A DNA stretch of 64,000 nucleotides from Rhizobium sp. ZPR4 (GCF_040215725.1 NZ_CP157970.1:62001-126000); one strand, 5' to 3'. Shown: positions 9,598-18,518, counted from the stretch's first letter. The notes: a model not told the origin generated them from the sequence alone. Made by a program: numbers and translations.

Positions 9598-10083
9598 ATG
9601 GAGAACACTCGTGAAAAAGTGGCCATTGTTGTCGCCACCCTTCGGCAGGCTGGGATTGCCTGTCACCTTTTCGGAGGATGGGCCGAGGAAATCCTTGGCT
9701 TGCGACCGCGATCTACGCATGGCGATATCGATCTGCTTTACTGTAGCGAGGATTTCAAAGAGTTTGATAGGGCGCTTCACGGACTTTCTCGTTTCGAAGA
9801 GGTTCCCCTGAAACGCTTCCGCCATAAGCGGGCTTTTCAATTCCTTGGAACATTGTGCGAGATCACGCTCGTCCAAGGGCCAGAAGAGCGGCCAACAACC
9901 CTGTTTTGGGGCGACGTTCCGTACGCGTGGCAGAGCCCTCTTCGACATGGGTCTCTCGTCGAAATTTGCGGCGAGCCGATTTCGGTAATCTCCGACGTAA
10001 ATCTCGTGCGATACCGTGAGAACCATAAGGCGACACAACCGCATCGATGGCGGGATCCGCAAGCACTGGAACCCTACGCATGA
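9598..10083 (+). CDS. Nucleotidyltransferase-fold protein (aminoglycoside/lincosamide adenylyltransferase-like)
   Basis: 161 residues. HLFGGWAEEILGLRPRSTHGD followed by IDLLY matches the small antibiotic-type nucleotidyltransferase core: the GGW turn, then the HxDxD metal-binding motif, here HGDID. A conserved late segment (ISVISDVNLVRYRENHK) is also present. ATG 9598 has a GGAGG ribosome-binding site at 9589-9593. It starts 52 bases after tnpA and may be transposon cargo. Related proteins nucleotidylate aminoglycosides or lincosamides, but many are of unknown function and resistance is not shown by sequence alone. Confidence 0.7.
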   Translation: MENTREKVAIVVATLRQAGIACHLFGGWAEEILGLRPRSTHGDIDLLYCSEDFKEFDRALHGLSRFEEVPLKRFRHKRAFQFLGTLCEITLVQGPEERPTTLFWGDVPYAWQSPLRHGSLVEICGEPISVISDVNLVRYRENHKATQPHRWRDPQALEPYA

Positions 10084-10271
10084 GCGTTTCGGTGAGGACG
10101 TGCAGAAAAATCCTTATGTCGCTTTTCTGTTCCGTTGCTACTCAGACCCCGATTCCTATCAAGAGCATGTACGTCACCTTCGAGGGACCGGTCACGGAGA
10201 ACGATCGGCTCGGTGATGTTCCGGCCTATATTAAGGCGGAGCCAACACGAGCGGCGCGATACCGGATTCTG

Positions 10272-10575
10272 GCCCCATTGATCAAACCATCAGGACCGCG
10301 TGCGTTGAAACGCATGACCCAGTCCCGCACGATCTGGAGCGTGACATTGCCCAGCCGCGCCGCATCCGAACGAGAACCGCCGTCATAGATCTCGGCGAGC
10401 GCCAAAAGTCGCCGTGCCTGAGCAGCATCCTTGGTCTGCCGCGCCAACCGCCGCAGACGCTCCCCGTCAAAATCTCCTCGTAGTGAAATCGCTGAACCCA
10501 TCGCAAACCTCCAGTTTGCACCATCGATTCAGACTCATCACATTTTGGGAACCCCGTGAGTCGAATTCAGTGAGG
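10272..10575 (-). mobile_element. IS630-family element, truncated 5' fragment
   Basis: On the minus strand from the ATG at 10501 the reading frame gives about 76 residues of an IS630-type transposase N-terminus: MGSAISLRGDFDGERLRRLA, then LLALAEIYDGGSRSDAARLG and VRDWVMRFNARGPDGLI, the helix-turn-helix half. Homology stops at about 10272, where the DDE half should continue, and unrelated sequence follows. Bases 10502-10575 probably include the left end of the element. Non-functional remnant. Confidence 0.8.
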
Positions 10576-10582
10576 AGCCGTA

Positions 10583-11980
10583 TTACACCCTCTCCTGAGG
10601 CTCCATCTTACCGAGAATCATCACGCTTGCAGCTTCTAGGGCGCGGAAGGTAGCGGCTCGCCGATAGTCCCACATCGAGGCCCCCGGTGGCGGCACAATC
10701 ACCATCGTGGCATTTGCTTCGAAGAATAGTAGATCTCCATTCGCATCGACAGCGAAGTCCACGCCACCATAGTCGAGACCGAGACTCATTTGTATACTTT
10801 TCAGCGCTTCCATTGCGCGCTGCCCGATAGCCGAGGGCATGTCCGAGAGAAAGGCTGCTTCCTCGTCGCGGTAGTGTTGATTGTCCACCATATCGGCTGT
10901 GAAATAATGTACCATCCAGTTCCGCGAGATAGCCAAATGAAGAGGGAAAAGCTCGCCGCCAATCATCATCACTCGGTATTTTCGCGCCAACCCCGCCGTG
11001 TCTCGTGCATCGAGGTATTCGATTGCTACCAGTTGTTCTCCGGGCAACTCTGTGAGAGCTGTATCCAGATCAGTGGCTTCGTCAACTTTCCGGAAATATC
11101 GCCCGGTATGATAACCTGGGCTACGCAAAAGCAACGGAAAGCCGAATAGCCGCGCCTGCTCTGCTGCCTGTGACCGTTTGATCAACGACATACGTGGCGT
11201 CCGTATATATGGTAGACTTTTCAGTCGATTAGCATTCGAGATGCGGTCTGTTGGGCGAATACGATAAGGTGGATTCGCAATCGGCGCACTGGTTAACGCC
11301 AACACACGATCGGCAGCATCAAGAGCGGTCAAACAGATGTCGGAGTCGCCGATAGCATTGAAGACGACATCATGTGCTGGGAGCGGCCTCGCTACATCAT
11401 AACCTTCGACCACAAGGACTGTTACGTCAAACAATTGGTCACTGAGCAAAACGCGCGTCGGGATATTTCCGCCGATGGCGGACACGAGAACCAGCACTCG
11501 ACACGGCGTGCCTTCGCCTTGATAGGGTTGAAAGGTCAGCTCAATCGGCCGATAACTTTTTTGCCGATGAGTTTCGGCGGCATCCCAGTCACCAAGATTC
11601 TGTAGAAGATTGGCCAAGCTGCGATGGACGTCGGGGTGGTCTGGAGCAAGAAGAAGCGCCACCTCGAGCTCCGCGCCAGCTTCAGCGAACGCGCCGTTTG
11701 TGATCAGAGAGTTAGCAAAGTTAATGCGGCCGATCACATTGTCTGGATGACATCTTACTGCTTCGGCATAAGCTAGACGCGCGGCACTACAAAAATTGGT
11801 TCTCTCCAGCAGATTGCCGAGATCATTGAGGGCTCCAAAATGCCCCGCATCGATAGCAAGGATTGCCAAATAGATTCGTTTTGCCTCATCATATCGGCCG
11901 CCGTCCGCAAGCAAGCTGGCTTGCTGGAACATTAACCCGACGACTGGCTGCTCTTCCAAAAGTGTTGTTTCGATACCCAT
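10583..11980 (-). CDS. TPR protein fused to an ATP-grasp ligase domain
   Basis: 465 residues from the ATG at 11980, which has GGAG upstream; the frame is open 77 codons further, but that extension runs into a repeat and is probably not coding. Residues about 15-135 form TPR helices (FQQASLLADGGRYDEAKRIYL, NDLGNLLERTNFCSAARLAY, NFANSLITNGAFAEAGAELE). The C-terminal half is ATP-grasp: LLRSPGYHTGRYFRKVDE with the ATP-binding turn, KYRVMMIGGELFPLHLAISRN, and GLDYGGVDFAVDANGDLLFFEANAT carrying the metal-binding Asp, Glu and Asn. The same architecture recurs at 26135-27388, with a shared NWMVHY/HWMVHY core. Such enzymes join carboxylates to amines using ATP; the substrate is unknown. Confidence 0.8.
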   Translation of the reverse strand: MGIETTLLEEQPVVGLMFQQASLLADGGRYDEAKRIYLAILAIDAGHFGALNDLGNLLERTNFCSAARLAYAEAVRCHPDNVIGRINFANSLITNGAFAEAGAELEVALLLAPDHPDVHRSLANLLQNLGDWDAAETHRQKSYRPIELTFQPYQGEGTPCRVLVLVSAIGGNIPTRVLLSDQLFDVTVLVVEGYDVARPLPAHDVVFNAIGDSDICLTALDAADRVLALTSAPIANPPYRIRPTDRISNANRLKSLPYIRTPRMSLIKRSQAAEQARLFGFPLLLRSPGYHTGRYFRKVDEATDLDTALTELPGEQLVAIEYLDARDTAGLARKYRVMMIGGELFPLHLAISRNWMVHYFTADMVDNQHYRDEEAAFLSDMPSAIGQRAMEALKSIQMSLGLDYGGVDFAVDANGDLLFFEANATMVIVPPPGASMWDYRRAATFRALEAASVMILGKMEPQERV

Positions 11981-12091
11981 AGGAGAAGTCTCCAGTGTAA
12001 CGCCGCTCTCCATTGCAGCGTGACGCGACTCACATAGCATTCTACAGCCTATGCCTTTTTTGCGGCTGTTGTAGGTTACCAAGAAAAATGG

Positions 12092-12215
12092 GTGTTGGGT
12101 TTCACAACGCCTTGACCCAGATTTGTATTTGAGGCTGGTCCATTCAGTGGCGAAGAACCCATTGACGAGTTTGCAATATCGACGTCTACACAGGGTCGCG
12201 ATGGAATGCAAAGTC
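12092..12215 (+). repeat. Dispersed repeat, copy 1 (diverged)
   Basis: This segment aligns with the copies at 25470-25584, 25589-25736 and 53788-53935. Shared blocks in order are GTTTCACAACG, TGACCC, GGTCCATTCAG, GAACCCATTGACGA, TTTGCAATATCGA and GGAATGCAAA. It is more diverged than the 25.6/53.8 kb pair. It lies directly upstream of a serine-recombinase-like reading frame whose ATG falls inside the repeat (12206), which suggests the repeat is the control or crossover region of such a gene. Confidence 0.7.
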
Positions 12216-12600
12216 GAATGTCGTCCTCGATCATCAACGTCAAATCGTTGTTGGCGGAAAGTAACGCCCTGTCGAGATCAGGTATCCTCAATCGCTGCGG
12301 CCATGACTGGAGGGTCGAGCGACTGCGTCGTGCCGTCCATCGCATGGTTCGGGAGAAGCTCGCAGAGCCGGACCTACTGGCGCGGTCGCCTCGTCGTGCA
12401 CCGGAGGATCGTTTGATGAAGCTTGTTGCCGCGATCACGATTGCCGATCCAAGCCTGTCGCTTCGCGAGATTGCCGCGCAACTGGATCAAATGGGGGAAC
12501 GGCCGACCCGCGGTGGTCGCAAATGGCAGCCATCGTCCGTCAGAGGGCTTTTGGACGAGGCGCGCCGGTTGGCCTGGTTCGCGACTGACGACCTTGCGCC
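12206..12600 (+). pseudogene. Serine recombinase C-terminal fragment
   Basis: The frame opens at ATG 12206 inside the repeat and encodes about 130 relevant residues. The part from 12410 on (LMKLVAAITIADPSLSLREI, then AAQLDQMGERPTRGGRKWQ and SSVRGLLDEARR) resembles the C-terminal recombinase-domain helices of large serine recombinases. The catalytic N-terminal domain is absent. After about 12600 the frame runs antisense into the GNAT gene, so the fragment probably ends there. A remnant is more likely than an intact small gene. Confidence 0.5.
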
Positions 12601-12603
12601 CTG

Positions 12604-13140
12604 CTACAAACCGCTCGGAAGGTTGTCCTGTAAAGGACGCTCCATCAGGTTCATCATTTTCCCGTTCATGAGCGTGATCCCGACGGAAGAAAAGCCGTTC
12701 TGCTCGTAATAGGCAATCAGCCTTGAGCTGGAGAGCGAACAATCAAGTCTGATGGTCGCCAGACCTCGCTCTCGTCCCATGCAGGCAATTTTTTCGATGA
12801 TGGCGGTACCAATTCCGTTTCCGGCTCTGTCGCGGCGAACCGCAAAGGTGTGCAGATAAATGCTGTCGCCCGTTTCCCTCTCACCCCAATACGGACGATC
12901 CTTCCATAGGATTCGAAACGCAGCGACGGGATGGCTGTCCATATAGGCAAGGAACAATTCGCCGCGCTCGATTCGAGGCAGCATCCAGGCGTCATCGAAG
13001 GGGTAGCTCCAGCCCTCCGAACCACGCGCCTTTTGCCATGCGCTCGCCTCCTCCAGAATCTCCGAGAAGTGCGCCCGCGTTTCAAGATCCACCGGGCGAA
13101 TGTCAATTTCCATGTCGATATCGCTCATCAATCTCGCCAT
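12604..13140 (-). CDS. GNAT family N-acetyltransferase
   Basis: 178 residues, a single GNAT fold. SIYLHTFAVRRDRAGNGIG with GTAIIEKIACM is motif A (beta4 and the acetyl-CoA pyrophosphate loop R/Q-x-x-G-x-G/A, here RAGNGIG), and LIAYYEQNGFSSVG is motif B. No partner gene or substrate clue is present; it lies between a recombinase remnant and the T6SS module. Start chosen at 13140; an ATG at 13128 is an alternative. The 3' end abuts the recombinase fragment on the other strand. Confidence 0.8.
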   Translation of the reverse strand: MARLMSDIDMEIDIRPVDLETRAHFSEILEEASAWQKARGSEGWSYPFDDAWMLPRIERGELFLAYMDSHPVAAFRILWKDRPYWGERETGDSIYLHTFAVRRDRAGNGIGTAIIEKIACMGRERGLATIRLDCSLSSSRLIAYYEQNGFSSVGITLMNGKMMNLMERPLQDNLPSGL

Positions 13141-13569
13141 GAATCGGCAACTATGTTTTCTTAAGCCGCAAGATGCTTAAAAACAGTGTCGAAACGACTA
13201 AGGCGGAAGCCGGATCCTATGCGTTAGCCTCGCATCGCCATCATCCTCGATGAGAACACCAGCACGGGCGGAACGCGCTATGAAGGGCTCTTCTCTATTC
13301 GGCGTGTTGAGGTCAAGCGCTTTTGAGCGTTCAGCGTCTCGATAGTTTGACGTCTCTCGCAGGCCCTCTCTTCTCTTCGGGATCGGCGCATGGCCCTCCC
13401 AGCATGGGATCAGTAGAATGAGATGGCCCAATCTGTTGCGCGTTCTGACCGCGGTGAAGCGATGTTGACCCCCAAGGGGTCAACATTCCGAGCCGATTGA
13501 CAGCGCGACGGTTGGGCCCGGCGTTTAACGCAACGGCCATCAGAGCCATTTCGATCACCCTCCCGCGGC
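13141..13569. other. Gene-free interval with a perfect hairpin, probable IS debris
   Basis: No convincing gene in 429 bases. At 13462-13486 ATGTTGACCCC and GGGGTCAACAT form a perfect 11-bp inverted repeat around a 3-base loop. No T-run follows on either strand, so it is not a standard intrinsic terminator. The minus-strand reading from about 13558 (MALMAVALNAGPNRRAVNR) looks like scrambled transposase text but could not be assigned. Confidence 0.4.
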
Positions 13570-14499
13570 TTATTGCTCTTTGCGCAGGCGCGGCAGGTCC
13601 GCAACGGAGGGGGTGTCTGGATAAAGGGCGCGGAACTTCGCTTCCGCCCGATCGACCGTCTCATCTTTCGGCCAAGCCGGCGACGGATAGAGGTTGGCAA
13701 GCGGGGTGACCCAGAAAATCGGATGAGTCAGCGGCGGATTGGCAATTCCGGCCCATTCGCGAAGACGCAGCACAGCCAGCAATTCAACCGGGAACAGCCA
13801 ATAGGAGAGTTCTTCGAACTCGTACCAGTCCTTCTCAGTATTCTCGACGATTTCGGACTGAGCCAGATGGTATTCGGCCATTTCGCTCATCAACGCATCG
13901 AAGGACCGCTCATTGGGATCGCGCCAGCCGGCGAGCAGCTTGTCCCAGACGCCGAGGTTTGCGACCTCGTGCTGGCGGAACTCGCTGTCGATGGCAACAT
14001 CCGCCTTCAGCCAATCCTTTGCCAGTTCCAGCATGAACCAGGGCAAGCGGCCATAGGAAATACCCCGGTCCATCAGGCGGTTCAGCTCTTTGAAGCCGAG
14101 GCGGGCAACCAGTTCGGCCTCGTCTTTCCAACCTGTCGCAATGACCTGCGCCAGCAGCTTTCCATAACGGTCGAAATTGTAGCGGCCTAGATTCTCCGCA
14201 TGGAAATCATAGATCGGGATTTCGAGCAGATAGCTCGTGATATCGTTGCGCGTCGAGGCCGACAAAAGAGCGATATCCGGCGTGGCTCCGATACCCGAGA
14301 GGGCATATTCCCTGCGATACCATGTTGCCAGTCGCTCGAAGCGCGCCGGCGCAAGCTTCACGTTCACATCGGTTTTGCCGACGGGATCGAAATCTCCAAG
14401 CCACTCCATAGGCTTCTGCCGAAACAGACGCTCCTTGCGTGAGAGCCAATCCGGCAGTTCCTTGGCCAGGAATTTTCTTTTTTCGGAAGCATCGGTCAT
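13570..14499 (-). CDS. Unrecognised protein, probable immunity partner of the nuclease effector
   Basis: 309 residues, no signal peptide or membrane helix, rich in Trp, Tyr and acidic residues (EKDWYEFEELSYWLFPVELL, AEYHLAQSEIVENTEKDWYE). No family recognised. It is the last gene of the minus-strand vgrG module and begins 34 bases after the nuclease effector stops. In T6SS cargo modules this place is normally held by the cognate immunity gene, and the acidic character suits binding a DNA-binding toxin. The function is inferred from position only. Confidence 0.55.
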   Translation of the reverse strand: MTDASEKRKFLAKELPDWLSRKERLFRQKPMEWLGDFDPVGKTDVNVKLAPARFERLATWYRREYALSGIGATPDIALLSASTRNDITSYLLEIPIYDFHAENLGRYNFDRYGKLLAQVIATGWKDEAELVARLGFKELNRLMDRGISYGRLPWFMLELAKDWLKADVAIDSEFRQHEVANLGVWDKLLAGWRDPNERSFDALMSEMAEYHLAQSEIVENTEKDWYEFEELSYWLFPVELLAVLRLREWAGIANPPLTHPIFWVTPLANLYPSPAWPKDETVDRAEAKFRALYPDTPSVADLPRLRKEQ

Positions 14500-14533
14500 T
14501 CTTCAATCCTGTCGAAAACGGGGCAGCAGGAAC

Positions 14534-15931
14534 TTATTGGTTCCGAGCCGGAGGTCCGGTCGAGGGCGGTGTGCTCACGGCTGGGCGTCTAGCTCTACCT
14601 GTCTCATCGCGATAAGTCAGCCGCTTTGGTTTCTCGCCAGGCTTCCAGTCCCAATCCGCTTTGCCGCGATAGGTTGCCGTTCCATCGTCGGCAACGTCGT
14701 ATTTCCATATCTCATACTGCTTCGAGGGTGCCGCATCCATCCAGTCGGAGAGCTCTTCGGCAGTGTCGCCCATGCCGTCTGGCATGCTCTTCCAATGGCC
14801 GTCGCCGCTCATGGCGCGGTCGATCTGCGTATCTGTGTAATGCGGGCCACCCATCTCCTGAAGGTCGTTCAGCGACGCGCTGTTGGCCTTGACTTCAACG
14901 ACTTTTACGGCGCCGGTCTGTGGGTTTCTGCCGACGAGGTCTATCCCATGTTCGGAGTTGTTCTTCAGCGCGCGTATATCGGTGAAGCCCTGGGAATTAA
15001 GACGATCCCGGGCCTGAGCTTCGGCTAGATCGCCGATTGCGGTAGCCGTCCGCCTCTGCGGAGCTTGTTCTTCTCTCAACGGGCTCTGGCCATCCTCGCG
15101 TAACACGCCGGAATGGGCTTGCAGCTCCTCGACTTCCGCCTCCAGATCGCCGGCCTTATAGCTGCGAACGATTCTTCGCATGGCCGAGCCCGGCGCACCC
15201 ATGACTGCCGTCACAGTGACCATGGTGTCCTTCGTCACCGTAACGGTTTCGGACGCAGCCGCAGTCACAGCGCGTCCGACGCCGGCAAGATGTGTCATGA
15301 ACTTTATCGACTTCAGGAGCTTGATCGCACCGGCTGTCAGCCCGGCGCCCAGCGCGAGTTCGCCCACGAAGAAAGCGGCATCCGTGGCCGTCGTCGCGAT
15401 CGCATAAAGCGCACCACATTGCGTCCAGCGCCGCTTGATCTCATTCCAAAGCGAAACGAAAAACTCCTTCAGCTTTCCCTTGGCGAGATCGTAGTTGATA
15501 TCCGCCGCATCCTGAAGCTTCTGTGCCCTCGTTGCTTCCTCGCGCGACATGCGTTCATTGTAGGCTTTGGCGCTCCCATCCTGGGCCCAGGGCAGAGAAT
15601 AACCAAACCAGTCATGACCTTTCTGATTGACCCAGTCCTCGAATGATCCGTTCTGGGCCCGGTCGGCATAATCAGAAGCATTGTCCCGTGCCATTTTGGC
15701 GTATGAATTCAATGTGTCGGCCTGGATGAATCGCCCGACGGCGCTGTCCATGAAGCCAGCCCAGAACTCCTGGCGCGCCTTCTCGCTTTCGGCCAGCTCC
15801 TTCACCAGCCGGAACATCGCTACATATTGGTAGAGATGGCTTTTGACATGGGCGAAATACGAGCAATTGTCCTGCAAATGCCCGTCATGAGCCGTCATGT
15901 CTGGATTGTACGCCGGTGCGCCCATCGTCAA
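14534..15931 (-). CDS. T6SS-associated effector with C-terminal PD-(D/E)XK nuclease domain
   Basis: 465 residues. The N-terminal part (1-160) is helical and charged and has no recognised domain. Residues about 180-255 hold small hydrophobic helices (AATDAAFFVGELALGAGLTA-type text) typical of pre-toxin segments. The C-terminal region from about 295 reads AIGDLAEAQARDRLNSQGF, then SEHGIDLVGRN and VKVVEVKANS: the Glu of the first helix, the Asp of GIDLV and E-x-K in VEVKA form a restriction-endonuclease-like active site. Its start overlaps the stop of the 124-residue gene (ATGA), and the candidate immunity gene follows. Delivery by the neighbouring VgrG and a DNase action are inferred from gene order and motif. 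Confidence 0.75.
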   Translation of the reverse strand: MTMGAPAYNPDMTAHDGHLQDNCSYFAHVKSHLYQYVAMFRLVKELAESEKARQEFWAGFMDSAVGRFIQADTLNSYAKMARDNASDYADRAQNGSFEDWVNQKGHDWFGYSLPWAQDGSAKAYNERMSREEATRAQKLQDAADINYDLAKGKLKEFFVSLWNEIKRRWTQCGALYAIATTATDAAFFVGELALGAGLTAGAIKLLKSIKFMTHLAGVGRAVTAAASETVTVTKDTMVTVTAVMGAPGSAMRRIVRSYKAGDLEAEVEELQAHSGVLREDGQSPLREEQAPQRRTATAIGDLAEAQARDRLNSQGFTDIRALKNNSEHGIDLVGRNPQTGAVKVVEVKANSASLNDLQEMGGPHYTDTQIDRAMSGDGHWKSMPDGMGDTAEELSDWMDAAPSKQYEIWKYDVADDGTATYRGKADWDWKPGEKPKRLTYRDETGRARRPAVSTPPSTGPPARNQ

Positions 15932-16302
15932 TCCATTCTCGTAAATTCGTAGTCGGGTATGATTTCCGTGAAGAACCGGCTGCGCGCAAAAACGGTCAAG
16001 TCCTGAAGGCTCAGCGGTTGGGTCTGTCCACCGAATGGTATCGAGCCGGGTGCGATGGCCGAAAGCGCGGCCGAAGCCAGGCTGGCAATCGCGCCAATAT
16101 CCGCATCCCCGATCTTGTCGCCAGCCGTCGAAAGCAGCGCCTGCACCGTGGCAAGCCGCTCCATCGGCGGCACATCGATTTCACTCAGGTCACGAGTCCG
16201 GGACACGCCCAGGCTTTCCCAGAATTCCTCGCGCTTGGAATCCCTCAGCTGCTTGTTTTCAACTTCCGCCGAAACCCACTCATCGCTCAGGAGCTTGATC
16301 AT
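15928..16302 (-). CDS. Small protein between vgrG and effector (possible loading adaptor)
   Basis: 124 residues, not recognised. It begins 14 bases after vgrG ends and overlaps the effector start by 4 bases, so the three genes are translationally linked. The sequence is mostly helical with an Ala/Ser-rich middle (IGAIASLASAALSAIAPGS) and no signal peptide. T6SS modules often carry an effector-loading adaptor here, but none of the known adaptor signatures (DUF4123, DUF1795, DUF2169) is visible. Confidence 0.6.
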   Translation of the reverse strand: MIKLLSDEWVSAEVENKQLRDSKREEFWESLGVSRTRDLSEIDVPPMERLATVQALLSTAGDKIGDADIGAIASLASAALSAIAPGSIPFGGQTQPLSLQDLTVFARSRFFTEIIPDYEFTRMD

Positions 16303-16316
16303 CCAGACAAACCTTC

Positions 16317-18518
16317 TTAGTTCATCTCTATCTTGCCGGCCGTGACCGTCATGCGTTCTTCTTTGTTGATGATCAGCCGGACACCTTCGAGCGTGATGGT
16401 GCCGTCGCGTTCCATCAGGATGCGGGATTTGCCGCAGACGATTTCGTATTTATGACCGACCACCGTCACCTTCGTCTGACCCACTTCCTCCCAGGAACCA
16501 AAGGCAACGCTCTCATTCTTCACGCCGCCCACTGTGAGCTGGTAACCGCCGCCCACCGTCGTCGTCTTGGCCGCACCGACGATTTCCGTCGATGACACCA
16601 TCACGGTTTCGGCCTTATTCTTGCCGACGCCGACGATCATGTTGCCTTCGCCCATGGTGGTTTGAGAGAGAAAGCCAAGGACATCCGTGAAGCCGCCAAG
16701 CTTACTCGTCAGCAGGTTCCCGACGCCATCGCGCAATATTCCCATCGCCGCCGTGACACCTTTCTGGAGGATGTTCGGACCGACCATCAGCGTCATATTG
16801 CCACCGATGACTTCGTGGTGATTGTTGCCGACTTCGATAGATTTGTTGTGGCCTATCGATTCCGCCTGGTTGTTATCGATGCGTTTGGAATGGGAGTTTT
16901 CGACATGCACGCGATGATCGCGTTGGGCATGCATGTAGATTTCCTCACGCCCTTTTTCGTCTTCGAACGTCAGCTCATTGAAGCCGTTGCCCTTGTGGGT
17001 CTGTGTCCTAAAGACGGATTTGGTTTTGTTTGCCGGCAAGGTGTATGGCACGGTGTGTTTAGCGTTGGGCGCGAGACCTAAAACCACAGGGCGATCCGGA
17101 TCGCCGCCGATGAAAGCGACCATCGCCTCCTGACCGATACGGGGGATGATCTGTCCACCCCAGGTCGATCCAGCCCATGCCTGCGAAACTCTTATCCACG
17201 GGCTATCGCTTCCGTCCTTCTTGGCTTTGCGGTCCCATGGCATCCAAAGCTTGATTCTGCCATGCTGGTCGGTGTGGATCTCTTCTCCCTCCGGCCCGGC
17301 GATGAAGCCGACATGCACGCCGTCGATACGCGGCTTCGATGTGGTGCGATGCGGCGTCGCCGGCACTCGCGCCGGCAAAGCGACGAAACGGTTGGAATAT
17401 TCCGGCGCATCCTGATCGGCCGCCTCATAGGAATGATCGTGGGCGCTGACCTCCAGCTTGTGGATCACCATCTCCTCGAACGTGTTGGCGAGATTGGCGA
17501 CATCGTAGGGCTGGAATTTCTGGCCAACCTCCAAGGTACGGACGGTTGAAGAGCCTTCGGTGAGATTGTGATCGACTTCGGTGGCCTGCATGCGCCACCT
17601 TGATTGCTTCTCGACCTCGGTGCTGTCGATGCCTTCGGATGCCGAGCCGACGCCGTAGCCTCCGACGACCGAGCCGAATTCGAACAATTCGTATTTCTGG
17701 TTGCCATTGAGTTCGATCAGCGAGGGAGCATTGGCTGTCGGAATGTCGACATGCAGGAAATTGTAGTCCGCGCCCGTGCGGCGGCCGGGAGAGTATTCGA
17801 AGCGCTGCAGCCAATTGTTGATGTGGTTGCGATCAGAGCTGCCGAGGGCATAGCGGATCTTCCCATCCGCCTCATCGTTCGGTTTGTCGTAACCAGATTG
17901 ATGATCGGCAAGCACAAGAACATGCTTGGCCGAAACGGAACCCTTCTGGCCACCCTCATGTCGGAAATAGTAGAAAATCCCATCGGCCTCAAGGCGGCGG
18001 GTGAGGTAATCGAGATCCGTCTCACCAGCCTGAACGGCATAAACCATCGGCTTGGGTTGATGGATCACGCCCGATACGTCCGGTGCGGGCAAGCCGTGCT
18101 CTGAGAGCAACGTCTGCGCGACGTCGACACTCGATAGATGCTGCCATGTGCGCCAGTCCGATTTTTGGCTGAGCAGGAAGAGTTGCGGCCTGATCACCAG
18201 CGTATAGGCCCGCCCGCCCCTTGTCAGCGGCGGCCCGGCGGTCACACCTTGTATGAGCCCGTTCCACGTCTTGCGCTGACCTTCTCCAATTTCCAGCGAC
18301 ACATCGGCAAGGGTGGCGATCAGGCGCTTGGGGTCGATCTCGCCCTGCTTGGCACGTACATCCACCCGCAAGTCGAACAGTTCGTTGATGCCGGCTCGAT
18401 AGTAGAGGCGTTCTGCGAGAAGGACATCGACTCCCAAAACCGTTTCAATCCGAATGGTTCGATCGACCTGCGAAAAACCTTCGCTCGCGAGCGTCTCGAC
18501 AAGTTCCTCAAGCGCCAT
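16317..18518 (-). CDS. vgrG: T6SS spike protein VgrG (TssI)
   Basis: 733 residues, normal VgrG length. The N-terminal gp27-like part (ERLYYRAGINELFDLRVDVR, then DLDYLTRRLEADGIFYYFRH) is followed by the gp5 OB-fold (GEEIHTDQHGRIKLWMPWDR, SPWIRVSQAWAGSTWGGQII, PRIGQEAMVAFIGGDPDRPV). A beta-helix with NKSIEVGNNH-type repeats follows. It ends in DGTITLEGVRLIINKEERM and AGKIEMN, with no extra C-terminal toxin domain, so cargo must be separate, as the downstream effector suggests. It heads the minus-strand module and is divergent from the AP2 gene across about 160 bases that must hold both promoters. No core T6SS genes are in the window. Confidence 0.95.
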   Translation of the reverse strand: MALEELVETLASEGFSQVDRTIRIETVLGVDVLLAERLYYRAGINELFDLRVDVRAKQGEIDPKRLIATLADVSLEIGEGQRKTWNGLIQGVTAGPPLTRGGRAYTLVIRPQLFLLSQKSDWRTWQHLSSVDVAQTLLSEHGLPAPDVSGVIHQPKPMVYAVQAGETDLDYLTRRLEADGIFYYFRHEGGQKGSVSAKHVLVLADHQSGYDKPNDEADGKIRYALGSSDRNHINNWLQRFEYSPGRRTGADYNFLHVDIPTANAPSLIELNGNQKYELFEFGSVVGGYGVGSASEGIDSTEVEKQSRWRMQATEVDHNLTEGSSTVRTLEVGQKFQPYDVANLANTFEEMVIHKLEVSAHDHSYEAADQDAPEYSNRFVALPARVPATPHRTTSKPRIDGVHVGFIAGPEGEEIHTDQHGRIKLWMPWDRKAKKDGSDSPWIRVSQAWAGSTWGGQIIPRIGQEAMVAFIGGDPDRPVVLGLAPNAKHTVPYTLPANKTKSVFRTQTHKGNGFNELTFEDEKGREEIYMHAQRDHRVHVENSHSKRIDNNQAESIGHNKSIEVGNNHHEVIGGNMTLMVGPNILQKGVTAAMGILRDGVGNLLTSKLGGFTDVLGFLSQTTMGEGNMIVGVGKNKAETVMVSSTEIVGAAKTTTVGGGYQLTVGGVKNESVAFGSWEEVGQTKVTVVGHKYEIVCGKSRILMERDGTITLEGVRLIINKEERMTVTAGKIEMN

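Noticed and set aside
11981..12211. Longer start of the 10.6 kb ATP-grasp protein
   Set aside because: The extension is translated dispersed repeat and shows no TPR or other protein-like pattern.
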